From positions 1 through 64,000 of the forward strand of contig JAKLKB010000041.1 of NCBI GenBank assembly GCA_023150835.1: 64,000 nucleotides of DNA, read 5' to 3'. The DNA is from Myxococcota bacterium (GTDB taxonomy: Bacteria; Myxococcota_C; UBA6777). The notes beneath the pieces are model-generated. The model did not search any database and was not told the origin of the DNA. It saw only the letters and a program-made list of their open reading frames with translations. A program made the translations under genes and the position numbers. Below, piece after piece: positions 36,601 through 44,862 of this stretch (the first letter of the stretch is position 1; every line of letters begins with the position of its first letter).

Positions 36601-38228
36601 ATGCTTTGCGCGCCTTGATGATCCATCTGATCGAACGCGCTCCTGTCCCTCCCAAAGATGACCACGAACGCATCCGTATCTTTCGGATCATCGGCCTGAT
36701 CGATGGAAAAGACAGCATCGCGTGGATGCGCGATTATCTCAAAACCAACGATGGGAAACGCCTCAAAAAAGAACTCTTGTCGGCCTGCCGTGGACAGGCT
36801 CGCCTCGCCGACTTGTTGTTTGAAGAACGCCAAAAAACCGATGAGGACGATCTGCGCCAAGCCATCGAACAAAGCCTCCTTCCGCTACGGCTTCCAACCC
36901 CTATCGCGCTCGCGTATCGGCGCTTTTTGGACGCCCAAACCCAAGAACAGCGCTTGCGTGAAACCCTCCAAACGCCCCTCCCCTCCGAAGAAGATCTCTG
37001 GGCACGCAATGTCCGCCATGATCCCGATCGCCTCCACCTCGAACGCCGTCGCCTCGAATCCCTTCAACGTCGGGAACGCAGCCACCTCGCTATGTGGGAA
37101 GCCATGCGCGATCTCTACCACAGCACCTGTGGCTTTTTGCTCTCCGCCCTCAAAGAAAGCGCTGGCCCACGCTTGCCCGCTCTGCTCAACTTGGGATGGG
37201 AAAACAGCCAAGAACTCGATCAAACCCGTCAAGCCTTCGAAGAACAAGCGTGGGATGGCTTTGTCGAACGCCTTTTGTCTTCTCTCTTTTTGCGCTTTCA
37301 CAACCCCCAAGACGCCGCCGCCTTCGACCCTCACACTCCCCCTCGCGCCCCTCGCGAGATCACTCGCCTTGCCCGACTCCTTGACAAAAAACACCTCTTG
37401 CTGATCGAAATTGGCCTCGATCAACTCCCCCTCGTCTGGCGACGCCCCCTCCACAACCGACTCGCACAAGTCCTCTGGATGGGTGAAACTCCCAACGTCC
37501 AATTCTTCCCCCTCGACAACCCTCCCCCTCTACCCAACGATGCCGTCACTCTTTTGCGCGGCGTCCGTTGGGATCTTCACAATACTTTCCAGCCCCTTGA
37601 CAGCTACTCTTACCGTTGGGGACTCGAATGGCTCGAAAAACTCGCTCATGCCGATGCCTTGCTCAAACCCGACGCCGAAACCTTGACCCCTTCAACCCCC
37701 GAACAACCCCAGCCTCCTCTTCCTGCACTCCCGCGCATCCGACGCCTCGCCCGAGTCTTTAGCCAGATCCCCGCACCTCACGCTCCCGAAGACCGCCACG
37801 TCGCCATCGCTATCTTCGATCGGATCTGGTCTCGCCTCCGTCTCCTTGAAGCCCTCCACATCGAACAACGCCAAGCCGTCCGAGGAAACGACCTGCTCAA
37901 TTTCGACGCTGCCTGCACCCTCCTCGAAAACTTCTTACAAAAACACAAACAGCGCCAAATCCAGCACCTCCTCGATCTTCTCGAAGCCAACCTCCTCCCC
38001 TCCCTTCACTTCGCTTACCTCCAGCGCGAGGACGACAACCTCGCTTGGTACCGCAAAGACACGCCCCGCGAAACCCTCGTCACCCTCAAAACCCACCCCC
38101 TCCATTCCGCCGAAGAACAACACCACAACCAACACATCCCCACCCCCGACGAACCCTTCCAAGAATACCACCCCTTCACCATCGACCAGCTCCCCGCCCT
38201 CCCCACTTCTTCTCCCCTCCTCGACTGA
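33681..38228 (+). CDS. Giant multispanning membrane protein of unknown function (1515 residues)
   Basis: I do not recognise this protein. About 15 hydrophobic segments occupy residues 35-790 in clusters: around 35-205, 240-265, 345-365, 430-590 and 640-790, interrupted by charged loops, including a Pro-rich linker near 300. Residues about 800-1515 are soluble, mainly helical and rich in Glu/Arg/Gln/Leu, ending in a His/Pro-rich tail. There is no Walker motif, transporter signature or obvious catalytic cluster. ATG 33681 has an AGAGG site 10 nt upstream. It stands alone, divergent from the Spy/CpxP gene and convergent with the next. The DNA from about 36 kb on becomes more C-rich in third positions, so long spurious frames appear on other strands. 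Confidence 0.9.
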   Translation: MAETQQALERFSKSDYLLARGQGSFTRLFRAFMDTSIGFFIRLCVFGALFWMGWTAANLEPNGDLSFYLLPFILFSIPVLLLSSGRSMVEAVLNRVLTLALVGVWVWSALWYFKYPQFGYSAVSLLTGLILLCVPIWLAWLRKRQESFHADKAILLVAWIIGLVMLFGLLGLLVYYIGIQKASPEASSSILVAVGTFLFFLTITIVRLFWMDDARNRRAMRIDHVPRGDALLLLEWFIPQSMYLVIMIPCLIFAEALLFDTVYRFTRRPQEETIRRMLQMPTVPNAKHLAPQTKATKDTLEAPPPTTPPRSQAPLKARFGEWVLFGSKPYVYPKIRGVEIPAPFWFKYLGRLLLGLILAFLITQQRNIWMLFRYTYESALELKRAGMERSHFHESPAQHLHKIQMDMRALLTYYGSIWRRIFLYATSAPFSWLGWRLILEPGQSFWLLLAKLRRLLARRWESGLFSSAILLAAITGFFTSLQPWLAGAFYRSFLPTFLSGLFIFVMHQFIGLRPPRLQNNWLWLMLPTHILLALLFFFLAMGVGNMEHTSQQFIWFLCQVTALAFPAVYLFGGARHEGPADHDDEADAPDTRREARQFLLAQLASIPYRDWVVSALTYRLHSVRSEILTLILVLPSYLIGFVFWLRGVVTTVEARRRWTMATLGRASAAWIALFSVSIIVAITYEALQTHQVPTAEAFVLLLLLLPAFLSWGADTLVGRWMLRRHGALNLFQQQRRDQIAAASIVAISFAVVVALHLLRGLEASWAAIGGMLLYVPLVLPWFTLLAVWERRRERLLHSPIETASHDDLPPALYESPTAPRNIGDSLLNRFQLLLQELEQWLQAKTYQVAAALGRTDQATREGMIDVLVQLLDESQKALVSGRWYLEEERELDRVYQEWLVHSKEAHDHTQAARELADYFARILDLFGSLIYDLSLPARNKYLDQSPTREHVLAALERTLLLPHSLHEDIPDTLDALRALMIHLIERAPVPPKDDHERIRIFRIIGLIDGKDSIAWMRDYLKTNDGKRLKKELLSACRGQARLADLLFEERQKTDEDDLRQAIEQSLLPLRLPTPIALAYRRFLDAQTQEQRLRETLQTPLPSEEDLWARNVRHDPDRLHLERRRLESLQRRERSHLAMWEAMRDLYHSTCGFLLSALKESAGPRLPALLNLGWENSQELDQTRQAFEEQAWDGFVERLLSSLFLRFHNPQDAAAFDPHTPPRAPREITRLARLLDKKHLLLIEIGLDQLPLVWRRPLHNRLAQVLWMGETPNVQFFPLDNPPPLPNDAVTLLRGVRWDLHNTFQPLDSYSYRWGLEWLEKLAHADALLKPDAETLTPSTPEQPQPPLPALPRIRRLARVFSQIPAPHAPEDRHVAIAIFDRIWSRLRLLEALHIEQRQAVRGNDLLNFDAACTLLENFLQKHKQRQIQHLLDLLEANLLPSLHFAYLQREDDNLAWYRKDTPRETLVTLKTHPLHSAEEQHHNQHIPTPDEPFQEYHPFTIDQLPALPTSSPLLD

Positions 38229-38282
38229 GACGAAAAACCCCCTCAAAAACAAACACCTCCCTCCACCTCGCGGCTGGCAAGA

Positions 38283-39701
38283 TCACCGACCCCGAAACAA
38301 ACACCTCCCTCCGCCTCGACACACACACGCATAACAACTTGTCTGGTAAGTCGGAAAACATTTGCGCCCCGAAAAGCCCGCAGCATCCGCAGCACTGCGC
38401 GCACAAACAAAGTATGTCCCTTCTCGGGCATAACTCTTGGGCTGCGACAACATACAACGGCAAAAATAGTGGCTCAGTCCTTCCTCTCGCTTGGGAACCA
38501 CGCTTGGGTCCATCGAAAATGTTTGTGGAAACAATGCCGGTAGATTCGGAGAGATCTTCTGGGCAACAAAGTTTGCTGAAAAATGGAAGCCATGCAACAC
38601 ATTGAGGACAGCACTCCCTGCCTTCGTGGAAGACGAGATCACAAGATGCCCCCCGTAGGTCGGGACGATCCACACCCATCCATCCTTGCCGAACTTGTCT
38701 TTCCCAAACATCATCACAAGCACGTTGGCGTTGTTGAAATTGTACCATGCCGTCGTCGGCGTGTTGCCTGTGATCTTGCTGTACATTCCTTGGTAGTAGG
38801 TGGTGATGCGCTGAAGATCTTGTTGCGGAAAAGCCGAGCGTTTGATCGCGTGTGCAAGCATCACGTCACCTGAATCATGCGTGTACACCGACAAGTTCGC
38901 ATTTTGCTGAGGCTGTTCTTGGCGAAACGCCCGAAACGAGGACGGGTAATAAAGCGTATAAAAGCCCAGTTCGATATGAGAGTGCGTCCCCTCCGCTCTC
39001 GTCGGCGTCGGACTCGGCGGCGTCGGACTCGTCGGCGGAAATGCAACAGGAGGCGTCGGACTCGGCTGTGGCGTGGGGACCGATGGAGTGGGGCTTGGTT
39101 GCGGAAACGCGCTAGGCTGGGCCGCTGCTGTGGAGAAGATGGCTGGAAGATTCGGCGAGTTGGGTTGGTTTGCAGCAACCGTAAGAAACACAAAGCGATG
39201 CAGCAACTGCAGGGCTGGACTTCCGGGGCGATTGGTTCCTGACAACACCAGATTTCCCCCATGTGTCGGGACGATCCACACCCATGTTTCTTTGTTCGAT
39301 TGGTTTTTTCCAAAGGTCATCACATAAACATTGGCGCGATTGAAGACATAAAACCCCGTTGCAGGCGCATTTCCAGCACTTTTGCTGTACAGCGCTTGGT
39401 AGTGCGCAACCACCCGTTGAAAGTCTTCTTCGGGAGAGGCCGTGCGTTTGATCGCATGAACGATCATCATGCTCCCTGATTTGTGCATATACGATGCTTC
39501 CACCATGTTCTTTTGCGGTTGTTCTAGGCGCGAAAAGAAAAATTCAGACGGATAAGAAAGCGTGTAAAAGCCCGCTTCGGAGTGAGACTGCGCATGAACC
39601 CACCCTCCCGCAAAACACATCCCAAGCACCACAAACAAACAGCCGCTCCAACGCACACAAACCCAAAGAAACAGATCCCAAATGTTTTTTCGCTGTTTCA
39701 T
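38283..39701 (-). CDS. Exported protein with two homologous ~150-residue domains
   Basis: After a signal peptide (about residues 1-38 from the proposed start, ending GGWVHAQ) come two related domains: GFYTLSYPSEFFFSRLEQPQ and GFYTLYYPSSFRAFRQEQPQ mark their starts, HAIKR, VWIVPT and GG(N/H)LV recur in each. They are joined by a Pro/Thr/Ser linker (SPTPPSPTPT). This resembles the MOG1/PsbP-like or 'DUF1795' type of small beta/alpha fold, but I am not sure. The last ~60 residues are Cys/Arg-rich and poorly structured, and may be readthrough after loss of the original stop. ATG 39701 is preferred to the frame opening at 39767 because the signal peptide starts there. Confidence 0.78.
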   Translation of the reverse strand: MKQRKNIWDLFLWVCVRWSGCLFVVLGMCFAGGWVHAQSHSEAGFYTLSYPSEFFFSRLEQPQKNMVEASYMHKSGSMMIVHAIKRTASPEEDFQRVVAHYQALYSKSAGNAPATGFYVFNRANVYVMTFGKNQSNKETWVWIVPTHGGNLVLSGTNRPGSPALQLLHRFVFLTVAANQPNSPNLPAIFSTAAAQPSAFPQPSPTPSVPTPQPSPTPPVAFPPTSPTPPSPTPTRAEGTHSHIELGFYTLYYPSSFRAFRQEQPQQNANLSVYTHDSGDVMLAHAIKRSAFPQQDLQRITTYYQGMYSKITGNTPTTAWYNFNNANVLVMMFGKDKFGKDGWVWIVPTYGGHLVISSSTKAGSAVLNVLHGFHFSANFVAQKISPNLPALFPQTFSMDPSVVPKREEGLSHYFCRCMLSQPKSYAREGTYFVCARSAADAAGFSGRKCFPTYQTSCYACVCRGGGRCLFRGR

Positions 39702-40055
39702 GATCCTCGATCCCATCGTTGCAAAACCTCCCGTATGTAGGATGTTTGGGTGCTGCCTCAGCGACACCTTTTCTCTCGCCTCGTTTGAAGATGTGGGGGT
39801 TTTTGGTTATGGCCTATTCGCCCGATCCCGTCAACTCCTGCCTTCTCTTCCATGTTCAGCCCATCCCTTGTGCGTTTGGAAACAACACACCGCTTAAACT
39901 CATCTTTTGCGTCACATCGATCTGCCAGAGATATCACGTTCTTGCTGCCGCATCGTCACACAAAACATGGCTTTTAAGGCGCGCCAAGCCCACGCCTTCG
40001 TCGCTGACAAACGCGCTTCGATAGGCAAGACTCGAATCCCCAATCTCTTCGTCAG
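39702..40055. other. Intergenic region upstream of btaA, no N-terminal btaA remnant seen
   Basis: I read all three plus-strand frames here for the missing half of BtaA (SAM-binding and WED-type motifs) and found none. Two stops (about 39976 and 40005) close the btaA frame upstream. It holds the promoter of the exported gene on the minus strand. Confidence 0.55.
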
Positions 40056-40739
40056 ATGGCGGGCCTTGATGCGCGATGGTTGCGCGACCTCGCCAAACTG
40101 CCTCCCCATGAACGAAAGCACCGCGCCAGCACTCTGCTCGCTCCCGTCCTACGCCGCCCGATGATCGCCGCCTACCTGCGATCACCCGTTCAACTCGTCG
40201 CTCTCGGCATCAACTTCGAACAACGTGATCGACTCCTTCACACCGAAGACACCGACATGATCTCTTTTTTCATCGAACACGCAGGACGTGTCGCCGCCAC
40301 TCATATCGAGACCAACTGGTTTGCTTGGTTGTTTATCGCGGGACATTATAACCACGAACGCCCAGATGCTGTACCGCCCTATCTACGGAAAGATCGATAC
40401 GAACGCTCCTTCAAAGCCCCCACCCGCGTTCGCTTTCACAACGCCAATCTTTTCGATATCCTCGCTCGTGCCGAGAAACAGACTTGGTCTCATTACACCC
40501 TCTGCGATGCACCCGATTGGCTCAACCCCCACCTCCAACGCCGACTACTCGACGAGATCCATCGCACCAGCCGCGATGGAGGCATCGTCCTCGTCCGATC
40601 TGTCGAAGATCAAACGATGGTCGAAAAGCTCCAAGATCACAAACGCTTTCAACTGATCAAAGATCGCTCTGCCATCGCTTCCCTTGAAGATCGCTCCCGT
40701 CAATACCGCCGCGTTCACTTTTACCGCATCGTGCATTAG
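40056..40739 (+). CDS. btaA: BtaA (diacylglycerol aminocarboxypropyltransferase) C-terminal half; truncated
   Basis: BtaA transfers the 3-amino-3-carboxypropyl group of SAM to diacylglycerol, the first step to betaine lipid (DGTS). The 227 residues match the C-terminal half of DUF3419/BtaA: QLVALGINFEQRDRLL, NWFAWLFIAGHY, LPPYLRKDRYE-like segment AVPPYLRKDRYERSF, and LCDAPDWLNPHLQRRLLDEI. Family members are about 380-420 residues; the N-terminal half with the SAM-binding site is absent. The ATG has no ribosome-binding site and the frame is closed by stops shortly upstream. It may be a pseudogene, a short functional form, or part of a split gene. btaB starts 44 bp downstream. Confidence 0.75.
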   Translation: MAGLDARWLRDLAKLPPHERKHRASTLLAPVLRRPMIAAYLRSPVQLVALGINFEQRDRLLHTEDTDMISFFIEHAGRVAATHIETNWFAWLFIAGHYNHERPDAVPPYLRKDRYERSFKAPTRVRFHNANLFDILARAEKQTWSHYTLCDAPDWLNPHLQRRLLDEIHRTSRDGGIVLVRSVEDQTMVEKLQDHKRFQLIKDRSAIASLEDRSRQYRRVHFYRIVH

Positions 40740-40783
40740 AGTGATCGACCCATCTACGCACTCGAACCAAAGGATATCGCTCC

Positions 40784-41434
40784 ATGCACACACCTCAAGC
40801 TTCTCAGACTCCCATCGACGCTGCACGCCAAGCCCATCGGCATTTTTTGAACCGATACTACGGCATCTCGCGGCATTTCTACGATCTGACTCGAAAAGCC
40901 TTTCTGTTTGGAAGAGACAGCCTTCTGACCGAACTTGCGCTCGACACCACATGGCGCTCTCTTGTCGAGATCGGCGTCGGAACAGGCCGAAACCTCCGCG
41001 TCTTGCATCATCTCCGACCCGATGCAAAGTTCGGTGGCATCGACGCTTCCGACCAGATGCTACAACACGCACGCACCCGTTGCCCTTGGGCGACCTTTGC
41101 TCACGGATTCGCCGAAGATGTCGATTACCTCGCTGCCTTTGGCCAAGCCCCCGATCGGATCCTCTTCTCGTACTGCCTTTCGATGTTTCAAGATCCGCGC
41201 ACCGCGCTCGAACATGCACGCCAACAGCTCGCTCCCTTCGGCAAGATCGCGATCGTGGACTTTGCGGATCTCGGCGGCCTTCCTCGGATCGCTCAAGAAT
41301 CGCTGCGTCGGTGGCTCAGCCTGTTTCATGTCACCCCCCTCCAAACCTCCCTATTCGACGGCCTCCCTCACACCTTACGCTTTGGACCCACGCGCTACTA
41401 TCTCTGCGCCACCCTCCCACGTGACGACCACTAA
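40784..41434 (+). CDS. btaB: BtaB-like SAM-dependent N-methyltransferase
   Basis: BtaB methylates diacylglyceryl-homoserine three times to give DGTS. The 216-residue class I methyltransferase has motif I LVEIGVGTGRNL (about 65-76), the acidic post-I residue in FGGIDASDQML, and a family-like N-terminus with HFYDLTRKAFLFGRDSLL, a signature I associate with BtaB. FSYCLSMFQD is motif IV. It follows btaA by 44 bp with an AAAGGA site. In organisms with the pathway, the pair is used to replace phospholipids under phosphate limitation. Pathway activity here depends on whether the short BtaA works. Confidence 0.82.
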   Translation: MHTPQASQTPIDAARQAHRHFLNRYYGISRHFYDLTRKAFLFGRDSLLTELALDTTWRSLVEIGVGTGRNLRVLHHLRPDAKFGGIDASDQMLQHARTRCPWATFAHGFAEDVDYLAAFGQAPDRILFSYCLSMFQDPRTALEHARQQLAPFGKIAIVDFADLGGLPRIAQESLRRWLSLFHVTPLQTSLFDGLPHTLRFGPTRYYLCATLPRDDH

Positions 41435-41440
41435 TCTTTA

Positions 41441-41562
41441 TACGAGATCCGCAAGGTGTGTGATCGGAAACAGGGTGGGGCAGCCCTGTGTGGCAGCCCA
41501 AGAGTCAGGCGGTTCGCAAACCGCACCTACATCTTATGATCACACACCCTGCGGATCTCATA
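41441..41562. mobile_element. 122-bp element with 25-bp terminal inverted repeats, copy A
   Basis: The ends TACGAGATCCGCAAGGTGTG... (41441-41465) and 41538-41562 are inverted repeats with one or two mismatches. The interior has a CAGGG/CCCTG hairpin and a degenerate copy of the GGCGGTTCGC palindrome. No coding capacity; MITE-like. Confidence 0.65.
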
Positions 41563-41772
41563 GTGATCCTCGGAAAAGGCACTTCGATGTGCTTTTTGGG
41601 AGAAGTGATCCTCGAAAAAGGCACTTCAATGTGCTTTTTGGGAGAAGTGATCCTCGAAAAAGGCACTTCAATGTGCTTTTTGGGAGAAGTGATCCTCGGA
41701 AAAGGCACTTCAATGTGCTTTTTGGGAGAAGTGATCCTCGAAAAAGGCACTTCAATGTGCTTTTGGGGAGAG
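41563..41772. repeat. Five contiguous 42-bp repeats, each with a terminator-like hairpin
   Basis: Units start at 41563, 41605, 41647, 41689 and 41731, with 1-3 differences between them. Each contains AAAAGGCAC-TTCA/GAT-GTGCTTTTT, a short stem followed by T5, and the complementary A-run on the other side. There are no spacers between units, so this is not a CRISPR. Confidence 0.85.
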
Positions 41773-41775
41773 TTG

Positions 41776-41897
41776 TACGAGATCCGCAAGGTGTGTGATC
41801 GGAAACAGGGTGGGGCAGCCCTGTGTGGCAGCCCAAGTATCGGGCGGTTCGCGAACCGCCCCTACGTTATGCGATCACACACCCCGCAGATCTCGTA
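41776..41897. mobile_element. 122-bp element with 25-bp terminal inverted repeats, copy B
   Basis: Same length and orientation as copy A and nearly identical, with an intact GGGCGGTTCG/CGAACCGCCC palindrome (41842-41861). Inverted ends are 41776-41800 and about 41873-41897. Confidence 0.65.
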
Positions 41898-42129
41898 TAA
41901 ACCCACAACGCTGCTTGAACGATCGAGGACACGGGGTTTTTGTTCACAAGCCATTTGGCGAACCACCCATCCTCTCGATCACCACCTGCTTTTCTGCCTA
42001 TGCCGCTTGAAAAATCGCACACGAGAAAACAAAGCGTGGTATACAGGCCCCGAATATCTTCCCGTTCGCGGCCCTTCGGCTTTTGGAGCATAACGATACG
42101 CCGCAGCGATACAGGTAGGAGCGGCGCAG

Positions 42130-44313
42130 ATGCCAAGTTATCTCATCCGAACACACCGTGGTTTAGAAGCGGTCGTCAGCGAAGAAGTCCGTCGATTGGG
42201 CGGAGAGGTCCAAAAAGAACTCGCAGGAACCCTGATCATCGAAGCCGACGAAGAGGCGTTGTACCGTATCGCCTTGGAGATGCGAACCGCGCAACGCCTG
42301 TATCTTCGGCTGCATAGCTTTCGCTGGAAACACGAAGACGACCTCTATCTCGAAGCCCAAAAAGTCGACTGGGGCCTTCATCTCAAAGCCAGTGGTCGGC
42401 TGCGCTGCGAAGCATATCTCCACGAAAGTGCGATGCAAAACAGTCACTTCGCAGCTTTACGGCTCAAAGACGCGATCGTCGATCAATTTTCCGACGATCA
42501 AGGCCGTCGCCCCGACGTCGACCGCGACAATCCCGATATCCTTGTCGTCTTGCAAGCACGCCATCAAGAAGCCGAGATCCTTCTGGATCTTGGAGGTGGG
42601 CCGTTGCGCTCATTTCCAAGCTGGCAAGGGCAGCTTCACAAAGGACAAAGCTGGCAGCACGCCGCAGCGATGCTCTCACAGGCAGGATGGGCCGATATCT
42701 ATCCTCACGGTGGAGCGGGGATCTTCTTGATCGAAGAAGCGTGGCCGCTTGCCGCAGAAGCCCTGCTCGAAGCGATCCACCTCACCCCCGGACTTTTGCG
42801 CGGAGAGATGGGGCTGCCCCGATGGTTGGGATGCAACAAGCCCCGTTGGCGCAAAGCATGGGAAGAGGCCGAAGAACGGCATAAACAAGCCCTCGAATCG
42901 TGGGAACACACGATCCATGCCTATGGCACATCTCACGCGGGTGTTCGGGGCTTACGCGACTTTTTGCGCGATCTCCGTCTGTCCCCCTTTCTTCGGCCTC
43001 GCTTCCTCGAATGGCCCGATCTTTCGTCGATTCTCGAACCTCACACCGATGCCTCCATCCCGGGCTACTTCTGCGCAGAGTTCCCTGCCTACGAAGAACT
43101 CCATCTCGCACAAGCCGTCCATCGGTACGCTTCTTTGGGCCAAGCCCTCAAACGCCACCTTCCCGGATGGAACGCCACGATCTACACCCCCCAACCTGAT
43201 CTCGGCCATCGTCTGAGCCTTCGCGCCCACAAAACACGACGCCACGCATGGCAAGAGGCCGAATACACCGCCCTTTCCATCACCATCCCCGCCCACACCG
43301 ACGACGCGCAAAGCCAAGATCCCGCACCCACCTACGTTTGGCAACACCACGAAGGCGCACAGATGTTTGCCAACCGCTTGCGCAAAAATCTCGACGGCCT
43401 CAAAGGCTGGCGCAAACAGCAAGAGGTCACCTGTTATCGGGCTTATGACGCTGAGATGAACGAATACAACGCAGCCATCGACGTGTATGAAGATCACGCC
43501 ATCATCCAAGAATACCAAGCCCCCTCCACCATAGACGCCCGCCGCGCCGAACAACGCCTGCACGATATCTTGCTCGTTGCTCCCGATATCCTCGATATCC
43601 CACGCGAACACATCTATTTCAAACAGCGCCGCAAACAAAAAGGCACAAACCAATACGAAAAACAGGCCGAAGAACAAGACTTTACCGAAGTCCGCGAAGG
43701 CGATCTGCGCTTTCTGGTCAACCTCACCGATTATCTCGATACCGGCTTGTTTTTGGATCACCGCACCGTCCGACGCTGGCTCCACAAAGAAGCCCAAGAC
43801 AAGGACTTTTTGAATCTGTTTTGCTACACAGGCACCGCAACGGTCCATGCAGCCGCAGGCGGCGCACGCAGCACGTGCAGCGTCGACCTCTCCAAAACCT
43901 ACCTGTTTTGGGCGCGTGAAAATATGAAGCACAATGGCTTTACACGCTCGAATCACCGCTACATCCAAGCCGACTGCTTGGTCTGGCTCGAACATACCGA
44001 AGAAACCTACGATCTGATCTTCCTTGATCCACCGACCTTTTCGAACTCAAAGCGCATGGAACAAACCCTCGACGTCCAACGCGACCACATCGCACTGCTT
44101 CAACACGCGCTGCGTTTGTTGCGTCCCGACGGACTCTTGCTGTTTTCCACCAACAAACTCGATTTCCAACTCGACACCGACGCGCTTCAAGCCCTTGATA
44201 CCACCGTCGAAGATGTCACCAAAGCCTCCATCCCACGAGACTTTCAGAGATCACCCAAGATCCACCGATGTTGGCGCATCCGACACGCCCACTCTTCGAC
44301 ACGTCGCAAATAG
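42130..44313 (+). CDS. rlmL: RlmKL-like 23S rRNA methyltransferase with degenerate first domain
   Basis: Order: THUMP domain (about 1-155), first methyltransferase domain (RlmL-like, 160-390), second domain (RlmK-like, 400-727). The RlmK part is intact: YLDTGLFLDHR (about 535-545), NLFCYTGTATVHAAAGGA (562-579) and the catalytic-region DPPTFSNSKRM. The RlmL part has lost its signatures: DPxCGSGT is DIYPHGGAGIF (189-199) and NPPYG is EFPAYEE (317-323). In E. coli the two domains make m2G2445 and m7G2069. I predict only the latter activity remains. AGGAG lies before the ATG. It stands alone between repeat DNA and a toxin-antitoxin pair. Confidence 0.9.
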   Translation: MPSYLIRTHRGLEAVVSEEVRRLGGEVQKELAGTLIIEADEEALYRIALEMRTAQRLYLRLHSFRWKHEDDLYLEAQKVDWGLHLKASGRLRCEAYLHESAMQNSHFAALRLKDAIVDQFSDDQGRRPDVDRDNPDILVVLQARHQEAEILLDLGGGPLRSFPSWQGQLHKGQSWQHAAAMLSQAGWADIYPHGGAGIFLIEEAWPLAAEALLEAIHLTPGLLRGEMGLPRWLGCNKPRWRKAWEEAEERHKQALESWEHTIHAYGTSHAGVRGLRDFLRDLRLSPFLRPRFLEWPDLSSILEPHTDASIPGYFCAEFPAYEELHLAQAVHRYASLGQALKRHLPGWNATIYTPQPDLGHRLSLRAHKTRRHAWQEAEYTALSITIPAHTDDAQSQDPAPTYVWQHHEGAQMFANRLRKNLDGLKGWRKQQEVTCYRAYDAEMNEYNAAIDVYEDHAIIQEYQAPSTIDARRAEQRLHDILLVAPDILDIPREHIYFKQRRKQKGTNQYEKQAEEQDFTEVREGDLRFLVNLTDYLDTGLFLDHRTVRRWLHKEAQDKDFLNLFCYTGTATVHAAAGGARSTCSVDLSKTYLFWARENMKHNGFTRSNHRYIQADCLVWLEHTEETYDLIFLDPPTFSNSKRMEQTLDVQRDHIALLQHALRLLRPDGLLLFSTNKLDFQLDTDALQALDTTVEDVTKASIPRDFQRSPKIHRCWRIRHAHSSTRRK

Positions 44314-44370
44314 CCTGATTTTTGTCGTCTTGTCCTGTTGTGTAGGATGGAGACGATAGAAGCGGATGCC

Positions 44371-44862
44371 CTAACTCTCCCATGATTCGCCAACTTGAGC
44401 TAAGGCATTTCGCAAAAAGGACTCTTCGAGATACAAACCTGCGCGGAGAATTTCTCGAAAAATGGGCGCAGCTTGCGGCACAACTCCTATCTTTTTAGCC
44501 AAGAGGATCAACCCGATCGTCCCAAGAACAGGCACGCCAAGAGCCTTGGCGCATTGCCTTGCTTTTGCATCGTCGAGTACGGCGATCCAACCCGCGTGTT
44601 CCAACACAAGGCTCAAGACAGAGGATTCGCCCACACCAAGCCCCCATTCAAGGATGGTTGTCGGGATGTTTGTCGAAGCACGTTGCCCCCATCCCGCAAA
44701 AACAGCTCGAAAGGCAGGATCGTTCGGTGGGCCTTGCAATATCTCCGATGCAACAGCATCGGGAAGCCAACACTCCGACGCCAACAACAGCGCAAGATCA
44801 AGCCTTCCGATCTTTGCGAGAATGATCGTTGGTGACGCATCGAACACCAAAATGCGGCTCAA
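44371..44862 (-). CDS. DUF3368 PIN-like toxin
   Basis: 163 residues of the PIN-like DUF3368 type, found as the toxin in UPF0175/DUF3368 modules. The N-terminal VFDASPTIILAKIGRLDLA (Asp8) and the VLDDAKARQCAKALG / GTIGLILLAKKIG pair are the family hallmarks; the acidic residues would bind the metal of an RNase site. It begins with a TTG overlapping the antitoxin stop by 4 bp, consistent with translational coupling at low level, as expected for a toxin. Alternative: a non-toxic PIN protein. Confidence 0.85.
   Translation of the reverse strand: MSRILVFDASPTIILAKIGRLDLALLLASECWLPDAVASEILQGPPNDPAFRAVFAGWGQRASTNIPTTILEWGLGVGESSVLSLVLEHAGWIAVLDDAKARQCAKALGVPVLGTIGLILLAKKIGVVPQAAPIFREILRAGLYLEESFLRNALAQVGESWES

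Larger units (their letters stand above)
41435..42129. other. Repeat-filled intergenic region between btaB and the rRNA methyltransferase
   Basis: Contains two 122-bp elements with 25-bp inverted ends and, between them, five 42-bp repeats. The frames running through the array on both strands are translations of the repeat and not genes. Confidence 0.7.

Noticed and set aside
39702-40055. Frameshift joining an N-terminal btaA half to the annotated gene
   Set aside because: No SAM-binding or other N-terminal BtaA motif was found in any of the three frames upstream.
41563-41772. Regular repeats resembling a CRISPR array
   Set aside because: The five 42-bp units are directly adjacent with no unique spacers, and no cas gene is nearby.
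41488-42093. Protein of 14-residue repeats (VILEKGTSMCFLGE)
   Set aside because: It is the translation of the intergenic 42-bp array and the flanking elements, without ribosome-binding site; the opposite strand is equally open.
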